A stretch of DNA of 33,231 bases from a virus. Of the stretch, positions 15,331 to 25,827 are shown in pieces. The position numbers were made by a program, and so were the translations under genes. The notes below the pieces were generated by a model. The model was not told the DNA's origin and did not search any database. It was given only the letters and a program-made list of their open reading frames with translations. Where the stretch lies: IMG/VR virus record IMGVR_UViG_3300037847_000679, positions 1-33,231 of that record; one strand, given 5' to 3'. The number at the start of each line of letters is the position of its first letter. Position 1 is the first letter of the stretch.

Positions 15331-16740
15331 TTAATCTTCTATAAAATCAAAACTACCAGCTTCAGCGTCTTTTACTTGTTGTAATTGATCTTTTATTAAA
15401 GCTATTTGACCTGATTCATCAACAACATCACCAGCTATTCTTTGTCTAGCGTATGCGGGTGACATCATTTTGTCATACACTTCATTAACTGTTCTATCTG
15501 TGTAAACTCTATGAAAAGCAGCTAATTGATAAGGTGTAGGCTCTACTCCATTTTCCCAAGGAGCTATAGATTCTTCCCATTTCTGTCTTAAATCATCATC
15601 AGACATAGGTGGTGGTCCCACCACTTCAGGAAATTTACCAAATGATTCTCTAATTATATCAATATCATATGGTTCTGTAGCTGTGCTTGCAGCTAATCTA
15701 TTATTCCAGTAAGCTTTAGCTTCATCTATATTTCCTGTTGTAGGATCTAAAAATCTTTTAAGATTAATATCTATAGCTGTCTGCATTTTACTTCTTAATT
15801 TCTTTTTATCTACATTATAAGTAGGATATTTATATTCATTTCCATTTTCATCTTCAAACTTCATAACAGTTACAGCATCTTCATTAATTTTACCATCTAT
15901 CCTTACATCACCATCCATTTTAATATCATTTATTAAAACAGAAATATCACCTGGGGTTGTCATTTCGCCTTTATCATTATATTCAGCACCTTTAAATATA
16001 TCAGAATCTTTAACAACAGTGTTAATAATTTCAGTTTCATTAGGTATTTCTACTAAAAATTCTTTATTATTATCCTCATAATCTTGAAGCGTATTGCTAT
16101 TAACAACGTATTCACCATCTTTAAATGAAACTTCTTTACCATTTACAGTACCACTTCCACTAAAAACATACTCTATTGAATTATTAGGACCTCTTCTTAT
16201 TTTATAATCAAAATCACTATTTTTACCAAAACCAGGTTTACTTTGTATTATATAAGCGGCTAATAAAGCATCTGAATTACCTGTTAAATCTATATCTCTA
16301 CCTTCAAAATCAAACTGAGATGTTAAGTTATCTAATGATGTTTTAAGTGTTTGAGGAGAGCTATTTATAAAATCAAGTTCAGCTTTTAAATCTCCATAAT
16401 TTTCTGGTCTAGGTTTTTGATTCATCTCCATGGTAAGCTCTTTCGCTCTTTCTGCATATGTAACTGTTCTACCATCAGATGTTTCATAATTATCAAAATA
16501 ACTATCTACCTTAGTAGTTCTAAATTCATCACCATAATTTGTATCATCAATGTCTTTTATAACTGCTGCAGAAGCATTACCTGCTTTCATTATATTTTCA
16601 TTCATTAATGTATCTGCTGCAACTTTTTCAGCAGCTATTGCTTTTTTGCTGTCAGTTACGGCTGTATTAATGGTATCTTGTAAGTTCTGGAATAAATCCG
16701 CTTGCGATTGATTTATATATTTTGGTGATTCGTATGACAT
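15331..16740 (-). CDS. Probable internal virion / structural protein, 469 aa
   Basis: No family recognised. The N-terminal 80 residues are Ala/Asp/Lys-rich and helical (TAVTDSKKAIAAEKVAADT), followed by an acidic mixed alpha/beta body with many Asp and Asn, and a C-terminal helical end rich in Gln and Asp (IKDQLQQVKDAEAG). There are no cysteines in the parts read and no signal peptide or membrane segment. It lies between a gp14-like coiled-coil protein and the giant ejection protein, with gaps of 2-4 nt. By position it is likely one of the internal core proteins of a short-tailed phage. This is inference from order only. Confidence 0.6.
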   Translation of the reverse strand: MSYESPKYINQSQADLFQNLQDTINTAVTDSKKAIAAEKVAADTLMNENIMKAGNASAAVIKDIDDTNYGDEFRTTKVDSYFDNYETSDGRTVTYAERAKELTMEMNQKPRPENYGDLKAELDFINSSPQTLKTSLDNLTSQFDFEGRDIDLTGNSDALLAAYIIQSKPGFGKNSDFDYKIRRGPNNSIEYVFSGSGTVNGKEVSFKDGEYVVNSNTLQDYEDNNKEFLVEIPNETEIINTVVKDSDIFKGAEYNDKGEMTTPGDISVLINDIKMDGDVRIDGKINEDAVTVMKFEDENGNEYKYPTYNVDKKKLRSKMQTAIDINLKRFLDPTTGNIDEAKAYWNNRLAASTATEPYDIDIIRESFGKFPEVVGPPPMSDDDLRQKWEESIAPWENGVEPTPYQLAAFHRVYTDRTVNEVYDKMMSPAYARQRIAGDVVDESGQIALIKDQLQQVKDAEAGSFDFIED

Positions 16741-16742
16741 AA

Positions 16743-17447
16743 TTATGATGTTTTAGCTAAAGCGTTAGTTATACCACCAATTGCTCCAGTTATAGCTGCA
16801 GTACCATCTCTTCTTGCTTGAGCTAATTGTGCTTGCGCGTTATCAAGCTGCGCTGCAACTCTATTAATTTTTTGCATTTCTCTTTCTTCTTTTGCTCTGA
16901 AAACAAATTCTTTACCTGAAGCTTCTGCTTGCTGTACTTTTTCAGCTTGTGACAATTGTATTCCTTCTATTCTTTGTTTTTCAGCCATTACTCTTTGCTC
17001 TAGCATTTCTTCACCTTGTGCTCTTAATTTTTCATTTTGAGCTTCTTGTTGTTCAATGCTTGCAGCAACTTCTTTTTTACTTTGTAAAGCAGCTTGTGCT
17101 AAAGCGGTAGCGCCACCTGCTCCAGAACCTGTTGCCATTAAAGTATCCAATGTATTAGCTAAAGATATGTCTGCTTGTTCAATTTGCATTTCAGCTGCTT
17201 GAGTGGCAACTGATAAATTATTATAAGCGTTTGTAAACTGTGAAGATCTATCTACAACCATACCAGATAAATCTGTTATTCCTTCATAAGGATTTATGAT
17301 TGCTTGTCTACTGTTTTCTAAAGCGTTTAATTTAGCAGATAGTCTTTTTACTTCACGCTGAGCTTTTCTTTTAGCTCTACGCGCAGCACCACCTCCAAAA
17401 ATCCCTGTCACTACACTTGACGCTATTCCTAATGTTACTGGATCCAT
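16743..17447 (-). CDS. Coiled-coil internal virion protein, T7 gp14-like in layout
   Basis: This 234-aa protein has a Gly/Ala-rich hydrophobic N-terminus (TLGIASSVVTGIFGGGAA, residues 4-21), then a basic patch RRAKRKAQREVKRL. A long Gln/Ala/Glu-rich coiled coil (about 70-210) follows, and a second small hydrophobic Gly/Ala segment lies near the C-terminus (AAITGAIGGITNALA). Small ejection proteins such as T7 gp14, which insert in the outer membrane to start the DNA channel, have this overall design of membrane-seeking ends and a helical middle. There is no sequence motif that proves homology. The neighbouring nozzle and giant protein genes support a place in the internal core or ejectosome. 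Confidence 0.6.
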   Translation of the reverse strand: MDPVTLGIASSVVTGIFGGGAARRAKRKAQREVKRLSAKLNALENSRQAIINPYEGITDLSGMVVDRSSQFTNAYNNLSVATQAAEMQIEQADISLANTLDTLMATGSGAGGATALAQAALQSKKEVAASIEQQEAQNEKLRAQGEEMLEQRVMAEKQRIEGIQLSQAEKVQQAEASGKEFVFRAKEEREMQKINRVAAQLDNAQAQLAQARRDGTAAITGAIGGITNALAKTS

Positions 17448-17448
17448 G

Positions 17449-18933
17449 TTATTTCATTATAATTTCTGTGCTGACCGCAAATAAAGCTTTTGGTCCGCCG
17501 TTGTTAGTTGTATTATCTGTTTTCATTGTTACTGTTGCGAAATATCCTTTAATACCCATCATTGAATTACCATATATTACTTCACCAGCTGTTGGATTAG
17601 GAGTATTGTTAGGTATTACCGCGTAGTATTTATTTTGTTTTCTATCAAATCCAGCTCTATATTGAATATTATCTTCAACATAAACACCTTCATTGTAACT
17701 ATAAATTCTATTATAAGTAGCATCTGTAGCAGTATCAAAAGTGTATTCCCAATTACCAGAATATAAATCTTGGCCTGTTGAATCGGATATAAACTCAGTT
17801 ACTTCCCAACCATTACTACCTTCGTAATTTATAGTTTTAAATGTTTTTATAAAGTTTGGCTGTGGATTAAATACAAACTTAATGCTTGATGGTGTTTTTA
17901 ATCCATAAAAATTATTTCTATCTGTATTACTGTAATGCTCCCATAGATAAGAGCTAGCACTCATTTGAGTAGATGATGCAAATTCAGGAGAACATGAATA
18001 GTATTTACCTTTAACGCTAAATGAATCATCAGGACCATATGTATAGAAACTTGTCCAGCCAGCATTTCTTTCGTCCCATGATAAAGTTTTATATGCTTTT
18101 GGTGTTGCGCTTGTTATATATCTACCGTTAGGTTGTAATGATATAACATAGTTTTTATTATAAACATCATAAGAACCTAATATAACACCTTCATTTCCTA
18201 TAGCACCTAATTGATCTCTAAAGAAATCAGTCATACCTGCTATAGATATTTCTTGTATTTGGCTACCTTCTATTTTTAACACCGCGTTTCTATCTTTATC
18301 TACAAAATATTTAGTATAACCATATGTAGCAAAAGACTCTGGATTATTACCAATACCCCAGTTACCAGCTATAGGAGTTATAGAACCTATAACTTGATTA
18401 GCTGTTGTCAATGCACCACCACCTTCTGCGCTATATATAGCATCTTTATCAATTAAAGCTACATTAACTTTTCGCTCTTGAAATACTGTTAAGTTAGTAT
18501 CTTCTGCAAATAATTTTTGTATTGAACCATTTACGGGATCTACAGATCTAGTTATTTCATCAGCTACGCTAAACTGATTAGTTTGATTTATACCAGTTCT
18601 AGAGTTAAATATACCTGAATATATTAAAGAGTTAGATAGACGTTGCTGAGAGTCATTCTCTTCAACTATATATGCTTTTACACCGAAATCTACACTAGTA
18701 TTATTATAACCACCTCTAATGCGAGATTCTTCTACATACCAATCATAGTCTGTATTTGCTACAATAGGTGTTTCCCATATAGTATCTCTTACACCTTGCT
18801 CATAAGCTAAAGGTATTTCTGCATTAGATGGATAACCTGGCCTACCTGTATTAGGAAACGTATTAGATCCTGTACCATATATTCTCTTTAAATAAAAGGA
18901 ATTAGAATAATTTACATCTATTGTTATAGCCAT
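17449..18933 (-). CDS. Nozzle-like tail protein, 494 aa
   Basis: A beta-rich protein with many Tyr, Asn, Gly and Thr and almost no helix. The segment NLTVFQERKVNVALIDKDAI (about residues 147-166), followed by YSAEGGG, recalls the blades of beta-propeller nozzle and tail-tube proteins of podoviruses. Short repeated strand-turn units continue (YTKYFVDKDRNAVLKI, GVILGSYDVYNKNYVISL, FDRKQNKYYAVIPNN), each of which could be one propeller blade. It follows the 1639-aa nozzle/tail protein in the transcript after a 31-nt gap and leads into the internal virion genes. It probably forms the distal part of the short tail. The identity of the exact piece (nozzle or tip) is inference. Confidence 0.62.
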   Translation of the reverse strand: MAITIDVNYSNSFYLKRIYGTGSNTFPNTGRPGYPSNAEIPLAYEQGVRDTIWETPIVANTDYDWYVEESRIRGGYNNTSVDFGVKAYIVEENDSQQRLSNSLIYSGIFNSRTGINQTNQFSVADEITRSVDPVNGSIQKLFAEDTNLTVFQERKVNVALIDKDAIYSAEGGGALTTANQVIGSITPIAGNWGIGNNPESFATYGYTKYFVDKDRNAVLKIEGSQIQEISIAGMTDFFRDQLGAIGNEGVILGSYDVYNKNYVISLQPNGRYITSATPKAYKTLSWDERNAGWTSFYTYGPDDSFSVKGKYYSCSPEFASSTQMSASSYLWEHYSNTDRNNFYGLKTPSSIKFVFNPQPNFIKTFKTINYEGSNGWEVTEFISDSTGQDLYSGNWEYTFDTATDATYNRIYSYNEGVYVEDNIQYRAGFDRKQNKYYAVIPNNTPNPTAGEVIYGNSMMGIKGYFATVTMKTDNTTNNGGPKALFAVSTEIIMK

Positions 18934-18964
18934 TTAATATATTATTACTTGTTTTTTTAATAAA

Positions 18965-21900
18965 TTACGGTGTACAAGGTCCAACTGTCATTAATTGCTG
19001 ACCATATGTGCCATCAAAAAATTCTATATAAAATATTGCATATCCTCTTGGACTAGAATTAACACTTCCAAAATTATTATATACAACTCTATATTGACCA
19101 AGTTGATCAAACTTAAAACTATAAGAAAATTTAGTTCCTACAGGATCTGTTAAATCAAAATCACCTAAACCAGGACCAGAAACTCCACCTTGATTAGCCG
19201 AATACGTATTGACAGAACCTGCAGCTGAATTTATTTCAGCCCATGGACCACTAGGTGCAAGTGTGCTATCTATAGGTCTATGTTGTATTACCCATTTACC
19301 CACGCTAGTTAATTGTGCGCCTGGTCCACCTTGACCTATTATTTCCCATGTAGGTTTTATAAGTATTGTTCCTTGGAATAAATCACCTCTACAATTTGTT
19401 CCATTGATAGTATTATATATAGTTCTAATGTTAAAAATATTTTGAGGAGGAACTAAAATAGCAGCTCCACTTACACCGCTTGGTAAATAAGTACTTCCTG
19501 TTTGTGTGAAGTTTGAATTAGCATTAGCTGTATCACCTTGTACAAAACCCCAAAACCCACTACCATTTGTAGGTTGTGTAGTAGCGTTTGGAGAAGGAAC
19601 AGAGAATATACTATATTGACTAGCTCCAGTTGCTTGACCTGTACCAATAACTTTAGGAGCGTATAATGTTCCAGCTGTAAACTGTAAGAAAACACTAGTT
19701 GTTTGTACATCTACTTGAGAGTTATTAGAATTATTTGCATCTGCTAACTGAACTGTTAATATATATGTAGCTTCATTTACCATTGTAGCTGTACTAGTTA
19801 CTCTACCCGTATTGTCTACAGCAAATGGAATATTACCCGTTTGAGGACTACCATTTTCTGTAAAGTTTTGTATACTAAAACTTAATTGCTGAGTATCATT
19901 ACTTGTGTCTGCACTACCATTTTTACCACTAAATTGATATATAAATACATCATCTACAGAAGGGTTATCTGAACCACTAAGTGCTACAGTATCGCCATCT
20001 CCTAATGCAGCTCCAGTATCATCAAATATTATAGGAGTATCATTATTTAAACTCAATGTGTATATATTTGATAAATCATCAACATATTCACTACTATTAC
20101 CTGATGTAACTTGTAAATCAAATATATAAACATCATTTTGATAAGAATTATCTCCATACCAAAACAATGAATTAGTAGTTATTTGTACTTCATTAGCTGG
20201 AGCATTACCAACTAAATCTATATCAAAAGGTAAAGTACCGTCTGGATTAAATATTGCTGTTGAAGGAGCACTTGATCTATAAACAGCTGTTATACTTATA
20301 TCTTGTATGGTTGTTATTTCAGAACCTGAACCATTTATAAATTTAATTTGATTACCAGCATTTGTATTTAAACCTTGATCTTCTGAAAATGTTCCTACAT
20401 TATTATTAACACCTATAGCTCCATTGTAATTAGTTTCAATCATACTGTTTAAAACTTCTAGTTTACCCGTCATACAAGTTTCCCAGAATATTTCTAATAA
20501 AGATTCAACTGGTTTGGTTTCTGCTACAGTTAATTTAGGTCGCATAGACATTTTTCTACTATATGTTGTAAAACCTGGATTACCACCACTACTAGCAACA
20601 ACTTCTTCTTCAAAATTTGTATCATGATATTGATTACCATATTCGCTTTCATCTATAACAATAGCGCCAATAGGATTATCAAAATTACCTGGTTGACCAA
20701 CTTTCATTATAAATGGATTTTGATCAGCTCCATAAAAACTAGCAACACTACCTACATCACCCCAAGGTATACTACCTCTTTCTGTAGTTACTACTTGGTT
20801 TGTTCCACTAGGCACATATCTAGTTGTTAATCCATATTGACCTTGATCACCAGACGTAAAACCACCTAATGGAAACTCTTGAGTTGCTTCTGTTGGATTA
20901 GTTGTTCCTGTTACTACTGGAGCTATTCTAAACTTTTGAAAAGGTACAGCTGCTAACTCATTTTCTTTAACAGTAGACATTGTTAATACATTTTGTATAG
21001 AACCTGCGGGGTAATATTGTTGATTTTCTGCAAAAATATAATAATTAGCACCAGGTGTAGTAGTTGTAGTAGTGTTTAAATTAAATGGATTAGGATTATT
21101 TACACGTATAAATAACTGTTCATCACTATTAAACTCTTGATCAGTAGGACCAACCTCTGTTAAATTTCTAGGTATTTTATTAATATTATCACTTAATACT
21201 GTAGAGAAAAATATTTTACCTCTTTCTGTTTGTATAGGGGTAAAACCAGCACTTCCAACTAAAGTAACTTTATTCCAAAGTTGATTATTAATAGGCAAAC
21301 CATTAACAAAACCAGGAATATAAACATTATAATATTCTTGTTGTTGTTGTTTAACAACTATTTTATAAGTATACCAACCTAAAGGATTTGCTGCCCCTGT
21401 TTTACCAATTTGAATAATCGCGTCATTATTACCTCCTACTACTGTTAATTCTTCATTATCTTCATATCCACCACCAGCTGTTATAATTGTAAAATCAGTT
21501 ATTTCACCGGTTAAAGCATTTATTCCAGTAACTCTTATAGTTAAACCTTTACCAGATCCTGATAATGGATTAACGTAAGTTGTGGCATATGTTACATTTT
21601 CTTCATAATCTGTGCCTGCGGCTGTTAAAGATGCTTCTCTTGCATAACCTTCTTCTCTATATAATCCAGGTTTACCAGCTGTGTTATTTATATCTGCAGC
21701 TATAGATTCATTAATAGTTAATGCTAAATTTGAACCCATCCAATCAAATACAGGTTCTGTAATCGCATCATTAGCGTCTCTATAAGGTATAGTAACTGTT
21801 GAACCTGTTACATCATTAATACTGTCATTAGAAGAAAGTATAACATCTGATTGTCTACCATAATAATCCGCTAAAACAAAACCAATTTGATATATTCTAT

Positions 21901-23884
21901 TTTGTTTAGTAGTTTGAAATGGATACTGTATAGCGTAATCAGAAGTTTCAACATCTGTATTAGTTGTTGAAGCGCTATAATCAATAGACTCAGGAGGTGT
22001 CATTCTTTCTAAAAAATTACCATATACTATTCTATTAGAAATTATTTCTTGACCCAAAGCTTTTATAGGAACTTTATCATAAACTCTTGTAGTTTGATTT
22101 TGAGGTAAAGTTTTATAAGGTTTATTTGATTTATAAACATAGTCAAAATATACTTGATCTAATAAACCATGTGTATCATCATTATAATTTATTGTCTCTG
22201 TGCTCAAATTAGGTGTAGATAAATTTACTGTCTCTAATACTTTAACAGCTAACGCATCAGATTCTTTATATAATATATCAATTTTAGATATTTTATATTT
22301 AGTTTGTAACTCTGTTATATTTCCTGGTAACGGTATTTTTAAACCTATACTATCAACATCATTTTCAAACCACTCTAAAATAGTACTACTATACGCGTCT
22401 GTTTCATCTTGATAATAATTTTTTATACCATATTTTTCACCTGCAAAACCTGGTATTTCTGTATCTATTTGTCCTAAATTAAATTGACCAAACTGCTTAG
22501 GTATAAACATTATTTTACTAAACGGAGCCATTAATGAATACTCATTGTCTTCAAATTTAAATCTATAACTAAATCTTACAAACTTATCATCTAAAAAATT
22601 AGTATCACCAGGAAAGTTTCTTTCAAAATCAGGGTTACTAGCTATTAAAATTTTATCACCTGCTGTTAAACCTGTTAAATTACCACCGGCAGTCATATCT
22701 TTATCTACTTCAATAACCATAAATCTTATATCAGGCTCTGGTATATACAGAGTTGCTCCGCTGTTACTCATATTCATAGTTACTTTGGTAATTCTTACAT
22801 CATATCTATATGCGGCTGTTTGAGTTGCGTTTGAATTAGGAATATTATTAATGTTATTACTAGGACCAACTATAGTTATTATATCACCAACTCTTGGAAC
22901 TCCTTGAAATAAAGCAGATATGTTGTTGTTTGCATCAGCATGAACTTCAAAAGATGTCGATGTTATACCAGTTGCACTAACTTCTTGTATACTATAATTT
23001 GATAAATATTCTTCTGATCTATTATGCATAGATGTTCTACTAAAATCTATTTTTGTATTAGCAGGAATAGGTCCAGTTGTGGGTGGATTATTATTTGGAT
23101 TTGTTATAATAGCAGGTGAAACTTTAAATTCAGTAGGTCCACCAGCAGCAGTGGGATCCATTATTTCTACTACTCTTACTGGAGGTCTAACATTTCTAAT
23201 AGGCATTGAAGCCACATTTGTTTTATCATTTGGTGTAACTATATCACCTACTTTTATTTTATCGTTACCTGTTGCTATTTTTATTAATGTAGAAGTATTA
23301 CCAGTTGTATCAGTAAGTACAGTTTGTCTTTCCATTGGAATAACTGGTCTAAAAGGATAGTACTTAGCTACAGATATTTGCATTTCTTCTGTGTAAGCTT
23401 GAGGATCAGCAATCGCTCTACTTATAGAGATTCTTCTTGGTTGATTAAAATTATCTGTCCAAAATATAAAATCTTCTAATATATTTGCAGCATGAATAGG
23501 AAACTTTTTATTAAAGTTTAACCAATAACCATCTACTAAAACAGTAGGTGGTTGAGGATTATTTAAATTAACTTGAATTATACTACACTCTTCAGTATCT
23601 CCAGCTCTACTAAATTCAGAAGCATCACTAAATGTTGTAGCAAATAAATAAACTATATTATTAGTTTGATCAATCACATGCCCTATAACAGATTTGTTTT
23701 TAGTTGAAGATATAGTAGATATTGAAGTATTACCTAATACATTTTCAAACTCACCAACTGTAGAACCTTCTGATCTACTTATCATTAAGTTGATAGCTTC
23801 TCTATATTCACCTTCTGGTAAAATACGAGAGTCAAGATCTTGATTCATTCTACCTTTTAAAAAGGTATTTTTAGATTCTGGCAT
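18965..23884 (-). CDS. Large tail nozzle/stabilisation protein fused to Ig/cadherin-like region, 1639 aa
   Basis: The N-terminus carries GRMNQDLDSRILPEGEYREA (10-29) and NLMISRSEGSTVGEFENVLG (31-50), a pattern I know from nozzle or P22 gp10-like 'stabilisation' proteins of short-tailed and crAss-like phages. Then come propeller-like units (GHVIDQTNNIVYLFATT; HAANILEDFIFWTDNFNQPR). The middle (about 250-1150) is beta-rich. Residues about 1180-1420 read as Ig/cadherin-like repeats (DNPSVDDVFIYQFSGKNG; NIPFAVDNTGRVTSTATMVN; YILTVQLADANNSN), which fits host-surface binding. The last 200 residues are another beta domain ending FDGTYGQQLMTVGPCTP. At 1639 aa it is about twice the length of typical nozzle proteins, so it appears to be a fusion of tail tube and receptor-binding parts. 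It starts 3 nt after the upstream ring gene. Confidence 0.75.
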   Translation of the reverse strand: MPESKNTFLKGRMNQDLDSRILPEGEYREAINLMISRSEGSTVGEFENVLGNTSISTISSTKNKSVIGHVIDQTNNIVYLFATTFSDASEFSRAGDTEECSIIQVNLNNPQPPTVLVDGYWLNFNKKFPIHAANILEDFIFWTDNFNQPRRISISRAIADPQAYTEEMQISVAKYYPFRPVIPMERQTVLTDTTGNTSTLIKIATGNDKIKVGDIVTPNDKTNVASMPIRNVRPPVRVVEIMDPTAAGGPTEFKVSPAIITNPNNNPPTTGPIPANTKIDFSRTSMHNRSEEYLSNYSIQEVSATGITSTSFEVHADANNNISALFQGVPRVGDIITIVGPSNNINNIPNSNATQTAAYRYDVRITKVTMNMSNSGATLYIPEPDIRFMVIEVDKDMTAGGNLTGLTAGDKILIASNPDFERNFPGDTNFLDDKFVRFSYRFKFEDNEYSLMAPFSKIMFIPKQFGQFNLGQIDTEIPGFAGEKYGIKNYYQDETDAYSSTILEWFENDVDSIGLKIPLPGNITELQTKYKISKIDILYKESDALAVKVLETVNLSTPNLSTETINYNDDTHGLLDQVYFDYVYKSNKPYKTLPQNQTTRVYDKVPIKALGQEIISNRIVYGNFLERMTPPESIDYSASTTNTDVETSDYAIQYPFQTTKQNRIYQIGFVLADYYGRQSDVILSSNDSINDVTGSTVTIPYRDANDAITEPVFDWMGSNLALTINESIAADINNTAGKPGLYREEGYAREASLTAAGTDYEENVTYATTYVNPLSGSGKGLTIRVTGINALTGEITDFTIITAGGGYEDNEELTVVGGNNDAIIQIGKTGAANPLGWYTYKIVVKQQQQEYYNVYIPGFVNGLPINNQLWNKVTLVGSAGFTPIQTERGKIFFSTVLSDNINKIPRNLTEVGPTDQEFNSDEQLFIRVNNPNPFNLNTTTTTTPGANYYIFAENQQYYPAGSIQNVLTMSTVKENELAAVPFQKFRIAPVVTGTTNPTEATQEFPLGGFTSGDQGQYGLTTRYVPSGTNQVVTTERGSIPWGDVGSVASFYGADQNPFIMKVGQPGNFDNPIGAIVIDESEYGNQYHDTNFEEEVVASSGGNPGFTTYSRKMSMRPKLTVAETKPVESLLEIFWETCMTGKLEVLNSMIETNYNGAIGVNNNVGTFSEDQGLNTNAGNQIKFINGSGSEITTIQDISITAVYRSSAPSTAIFNPDGTLPFDIDLVGNAPANEVQITTNSLFWYGDNSYQNDVYIFDLQVTSGNSSEYVDDLSNIYTLSLNNDTPIIFDDTGAALGDGDTVALSGSDNPSVDDVFIYQFSGKNGSADTSNDTQQLSFSIQNFTENGSPQTGNIPFAVDNTGRVTSTATMVNEATYILTVQLADANNSNNSQVDVQTTSVFLQFTAGTLYAPKVIGTGQATGASQYSIFSVPSPNATTQPTNGSGFWGFVQGDTANANSNFTQTGSTYLPSGVSGAAILVPPQNIFNIRTIYNTINGTNCRGDLFQGTILIKPTWEIIGQGGPGAQLTSVGKWVIQHRPIDSTLAPSGPWAEINSAAGSVNTYSANQGGVSGPGLGDFDLTDPVGTKFSYSFKFDQLGQYRVVYNNFGSVNSSPRGYAIFYIEFFDGTYGQQLMTVGPCTP

Positions 23885-23887
23885 ATA

Positions 23888-25111
23888 TTAATGTTTTATC
23901 CATTTGGATTTGTTACGCATTACTTGTACTATTTCATCTAACTTAATATTAGATAATCTTATTTTTGCATTACGTAATGCTGCGTATCTTTGTCTTTTAT
24001 ATTGTGGAGCAATAGCTGCTGTATCTCTTCTTGTAGACATAATGCTATATAACAAATGTTGATACATTGCTTCTTCTGCTAGCTTTGGTACTTTAGTATC
24101 TAAATCATAAGCTAAGCCATCAGATATATATTCTATTAAAACTATTTTACCTTTTAAATTACTAGAAAAATTAAATGTACCTCTTTTTTCATCTATATTA
24201 AACCAACCATTTACCTGCATGTTAACAGGATCACCACCATATCTTTGACCATACCAAGCCCAAGGACCACTAGGTTCACCCCACCAATCATACATAAATA
24301 AATCAGGTGTTTGATCTGTATTTACAGGCCAAAACCCTGTTATATTACTTGGATTTGCTTTTTGCCATCTTTCATTTATAACAGAACTACCATCAACATT
24401 ATCACTAAAATTATCCTGTATAATATTACCATCTTGATCTTGTATAGGAGCTTCCCATGGACTACTTGTTAATTGAGTAGGATATATAGTGTGTTTTACA
24501 CCTAATCCATCAACCCAGGATAATTTAACATAATTAACATAATCTTGCGGTATTATTAACGAAAGGCTATGTGGAACTGATAATTCCATAGATTTAATAC
24601 TTTTTAAAGTATCATAACTAAATTCTTGTAAACCACGTTTAGCATGAAAAATAACATCTGTTCTATTTACTCTAGGTATTAATTTATCTTGACCAACATA
24701 ACCTACAATAAAATTATTTACTATATCATTTAATGATATGTATTCATAACTACCATAATTATTTTGTACAGCGTCTGCTTTTAATTGTACTTTAACGTAA
24801 GTACCTACAGGTTGTTGAAGACCTAATGTTATTATACTAGTGGTATTAGTTCCATCTGCAGCATAAGTAAGAGCATAAGATGTAGTATATTCTGTCCATT
24901 GATCAATACCAGTAGGACTTGTATATATTCTAAAATTATTTAAAGCAAAATCAGGATCATTTGGATTCCAACTTGTACTACTGCCTAATACTAGTTTAGT
25001 ATTAAAAGTAAAATTATATACAGTTGCTGCAACGCTTGTATATATAATCTGCGCACCTGCGTAATATTGTAAATTATTTTCACGGATTAATCCGCCATCT
25101 GGTCTAGGCAT
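23888..25111 (-). CDS. Head-tail connector / ring (tail tube A-like) protein, 407 aa
   Basis: The central segment FHAKRGLQEFSYDTLKSIKS (about 154-173) and the following PHSLSLIIPQDYVNYVKLSW match, from memory, a ring/connector protein of crAss-like and related Bacteroidota phages. The N-terminal 130 residues look like an added beta domain (WNPNDPDFALNNFRIYTSPT is a recognisable strand-turn unit). The C-terminal 60 residues are helical and basic (YKRQRYAALRNAKIRLSNIK), consistent with packing in a ring under the portal. It is followed after 3 nt by the nozzle gene and preceded after 3 nt by the smaller ring gene. No catalytic motif is seen. Structural role is well supported by order; the exact ring is inferred. 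Confidence 0.7.
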   Translation of the reverse strand: MPRPDGGLIRENNLQYYAGAQIIYTSVAATVYNFTFNTKLVLGSSTSWNPNDPDFALNNFRIYTSPTGIDQWTEYTTSYALTYAADGTNTTSIITLGLQQPVGTYVKVQLKADAVQNNYGSYEYISLNDIVNNFIVGYVGQDKLIPRVNRTDVIFHAKRGLQEFSYDTLKSIKSMELSVPHSLSLIIPQDYVNYVKLSWVDGLGVKHTIYPTQLTSSPWEAPIQDQDGNIIQDNFSDNVDGSSVINERWQKANPSNITGFWPVNTDQTPDLFMYDWWGEPSGPWAWYGQRYGGDPVNMQVNGWFNIDEKRGTFNFSSNLKGKIVLIEYISDGLAYDLDTKVPKLAEEAMYQHLLYSIMSTRRDTAAIAPQYKRQRYAALRNAKIRLSNIKLDEIVQVMRNKSKWIKH

Positions 25112-25114
25112 GTT

Positions 25115-25807
25115 TTATAGTTTTGCGTTTTGTTGTTCTTGTTGTATTTCCATATTAGCTACTTCAATAATTGTAGGATCATTTATAATAACTCCTGCGT
25201 AAGCTAATATTCTAATTATTACATTTGATTGCTCACTAACGCTTAATTCAAAATCTGTTGATTGACCAGCGTTGTATTCATATTGTCCTAAATTACCTAC
25301 ACCAAAACCCCATACAACATCTGCGGGAGTTTTTAAATAAGATATACTTATATCAGAATTTATACTTGTAGGGTATACAAATAAGCTATCGTTCTCATAT
25401 AAAAAAATTGGAAAAGTTTCTGTGGGTTGAGTTAAAGGAGAGCGTAATAATTGTGTTAACTCATTTCTTTGAGCATACTGAGTTAACTCTGTATCTTTAT
25501 AAAACACCGAACCTAATCTATATATGTCTGTAGGGTTTAATGTAAATTCAGGACCTACATAAGTCGTAGCTCCTGTTCTTTGAAAATACTGTAATTTTTT
25601 CTCAATATTTTCTATACGATTAGCATATTCGGTATCATTTTGCGGCACACGATACTGTTGATTTAAATCTTCTAAATAACTTTGAAATATATTTAACTGT
25701 ACCTGAGTCGCAGTTTTGTTAAACTCATCAGGCGTCATATATCCTCTTTGTTGTTGGTTAAGTATTAATAAGACCGTTTTATAAACAGTATTTACATTTA
25801 TTGCCAT
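25115..25807 (-). CDS. Ring/connector protein, 230 aa
   Basis: The N-terminal half is helical (VNTVYKTVLLILNQQQRGYM, TPDEFNKTATQVQLNIFQSY), then a beta-rich middle (TFPIFLYENDSLFVYPTSIN) and a helical C-terminus ending in QQEQQNAKL. The opening pattern 'NVNTVYxTVLxILNxxQRGYxTPxEFN' is one I associate with a small structural protein next to the ring gene in crAss-like and uncultured marine phages. It is probably an adaptor between portal and tail tube. It is the first gene after the 247-nt leader, so it would be translated from that leader's A-rich ribosome entry site (AATAAAAAAAAATTAA just before the ATG). Confidence 0.68.
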   Translation of the reverse strand: MAINVNTVYKTVLLILNQQQRGYMTPDEFNKTATQVQLNIFQSYLEDLNQQYRVPQNDTEYANRIENIEKKLQYFQRTGATTYVGPEFTLNPTDIYRLGSVFYKDTELTQYAQRNELTQLLRSPLTQPTETFPIFLYENDSLFVYPTSINSDISISYLKTPADVVWGFGVGNLGQYEYNAGQSTDFELSVSEQSNVIIRILAYAGVIINDPTIIEVANMEIQQEQQNAKL

Positions 25808-25827
25808 TTAATTTTTTTTTATTACTA

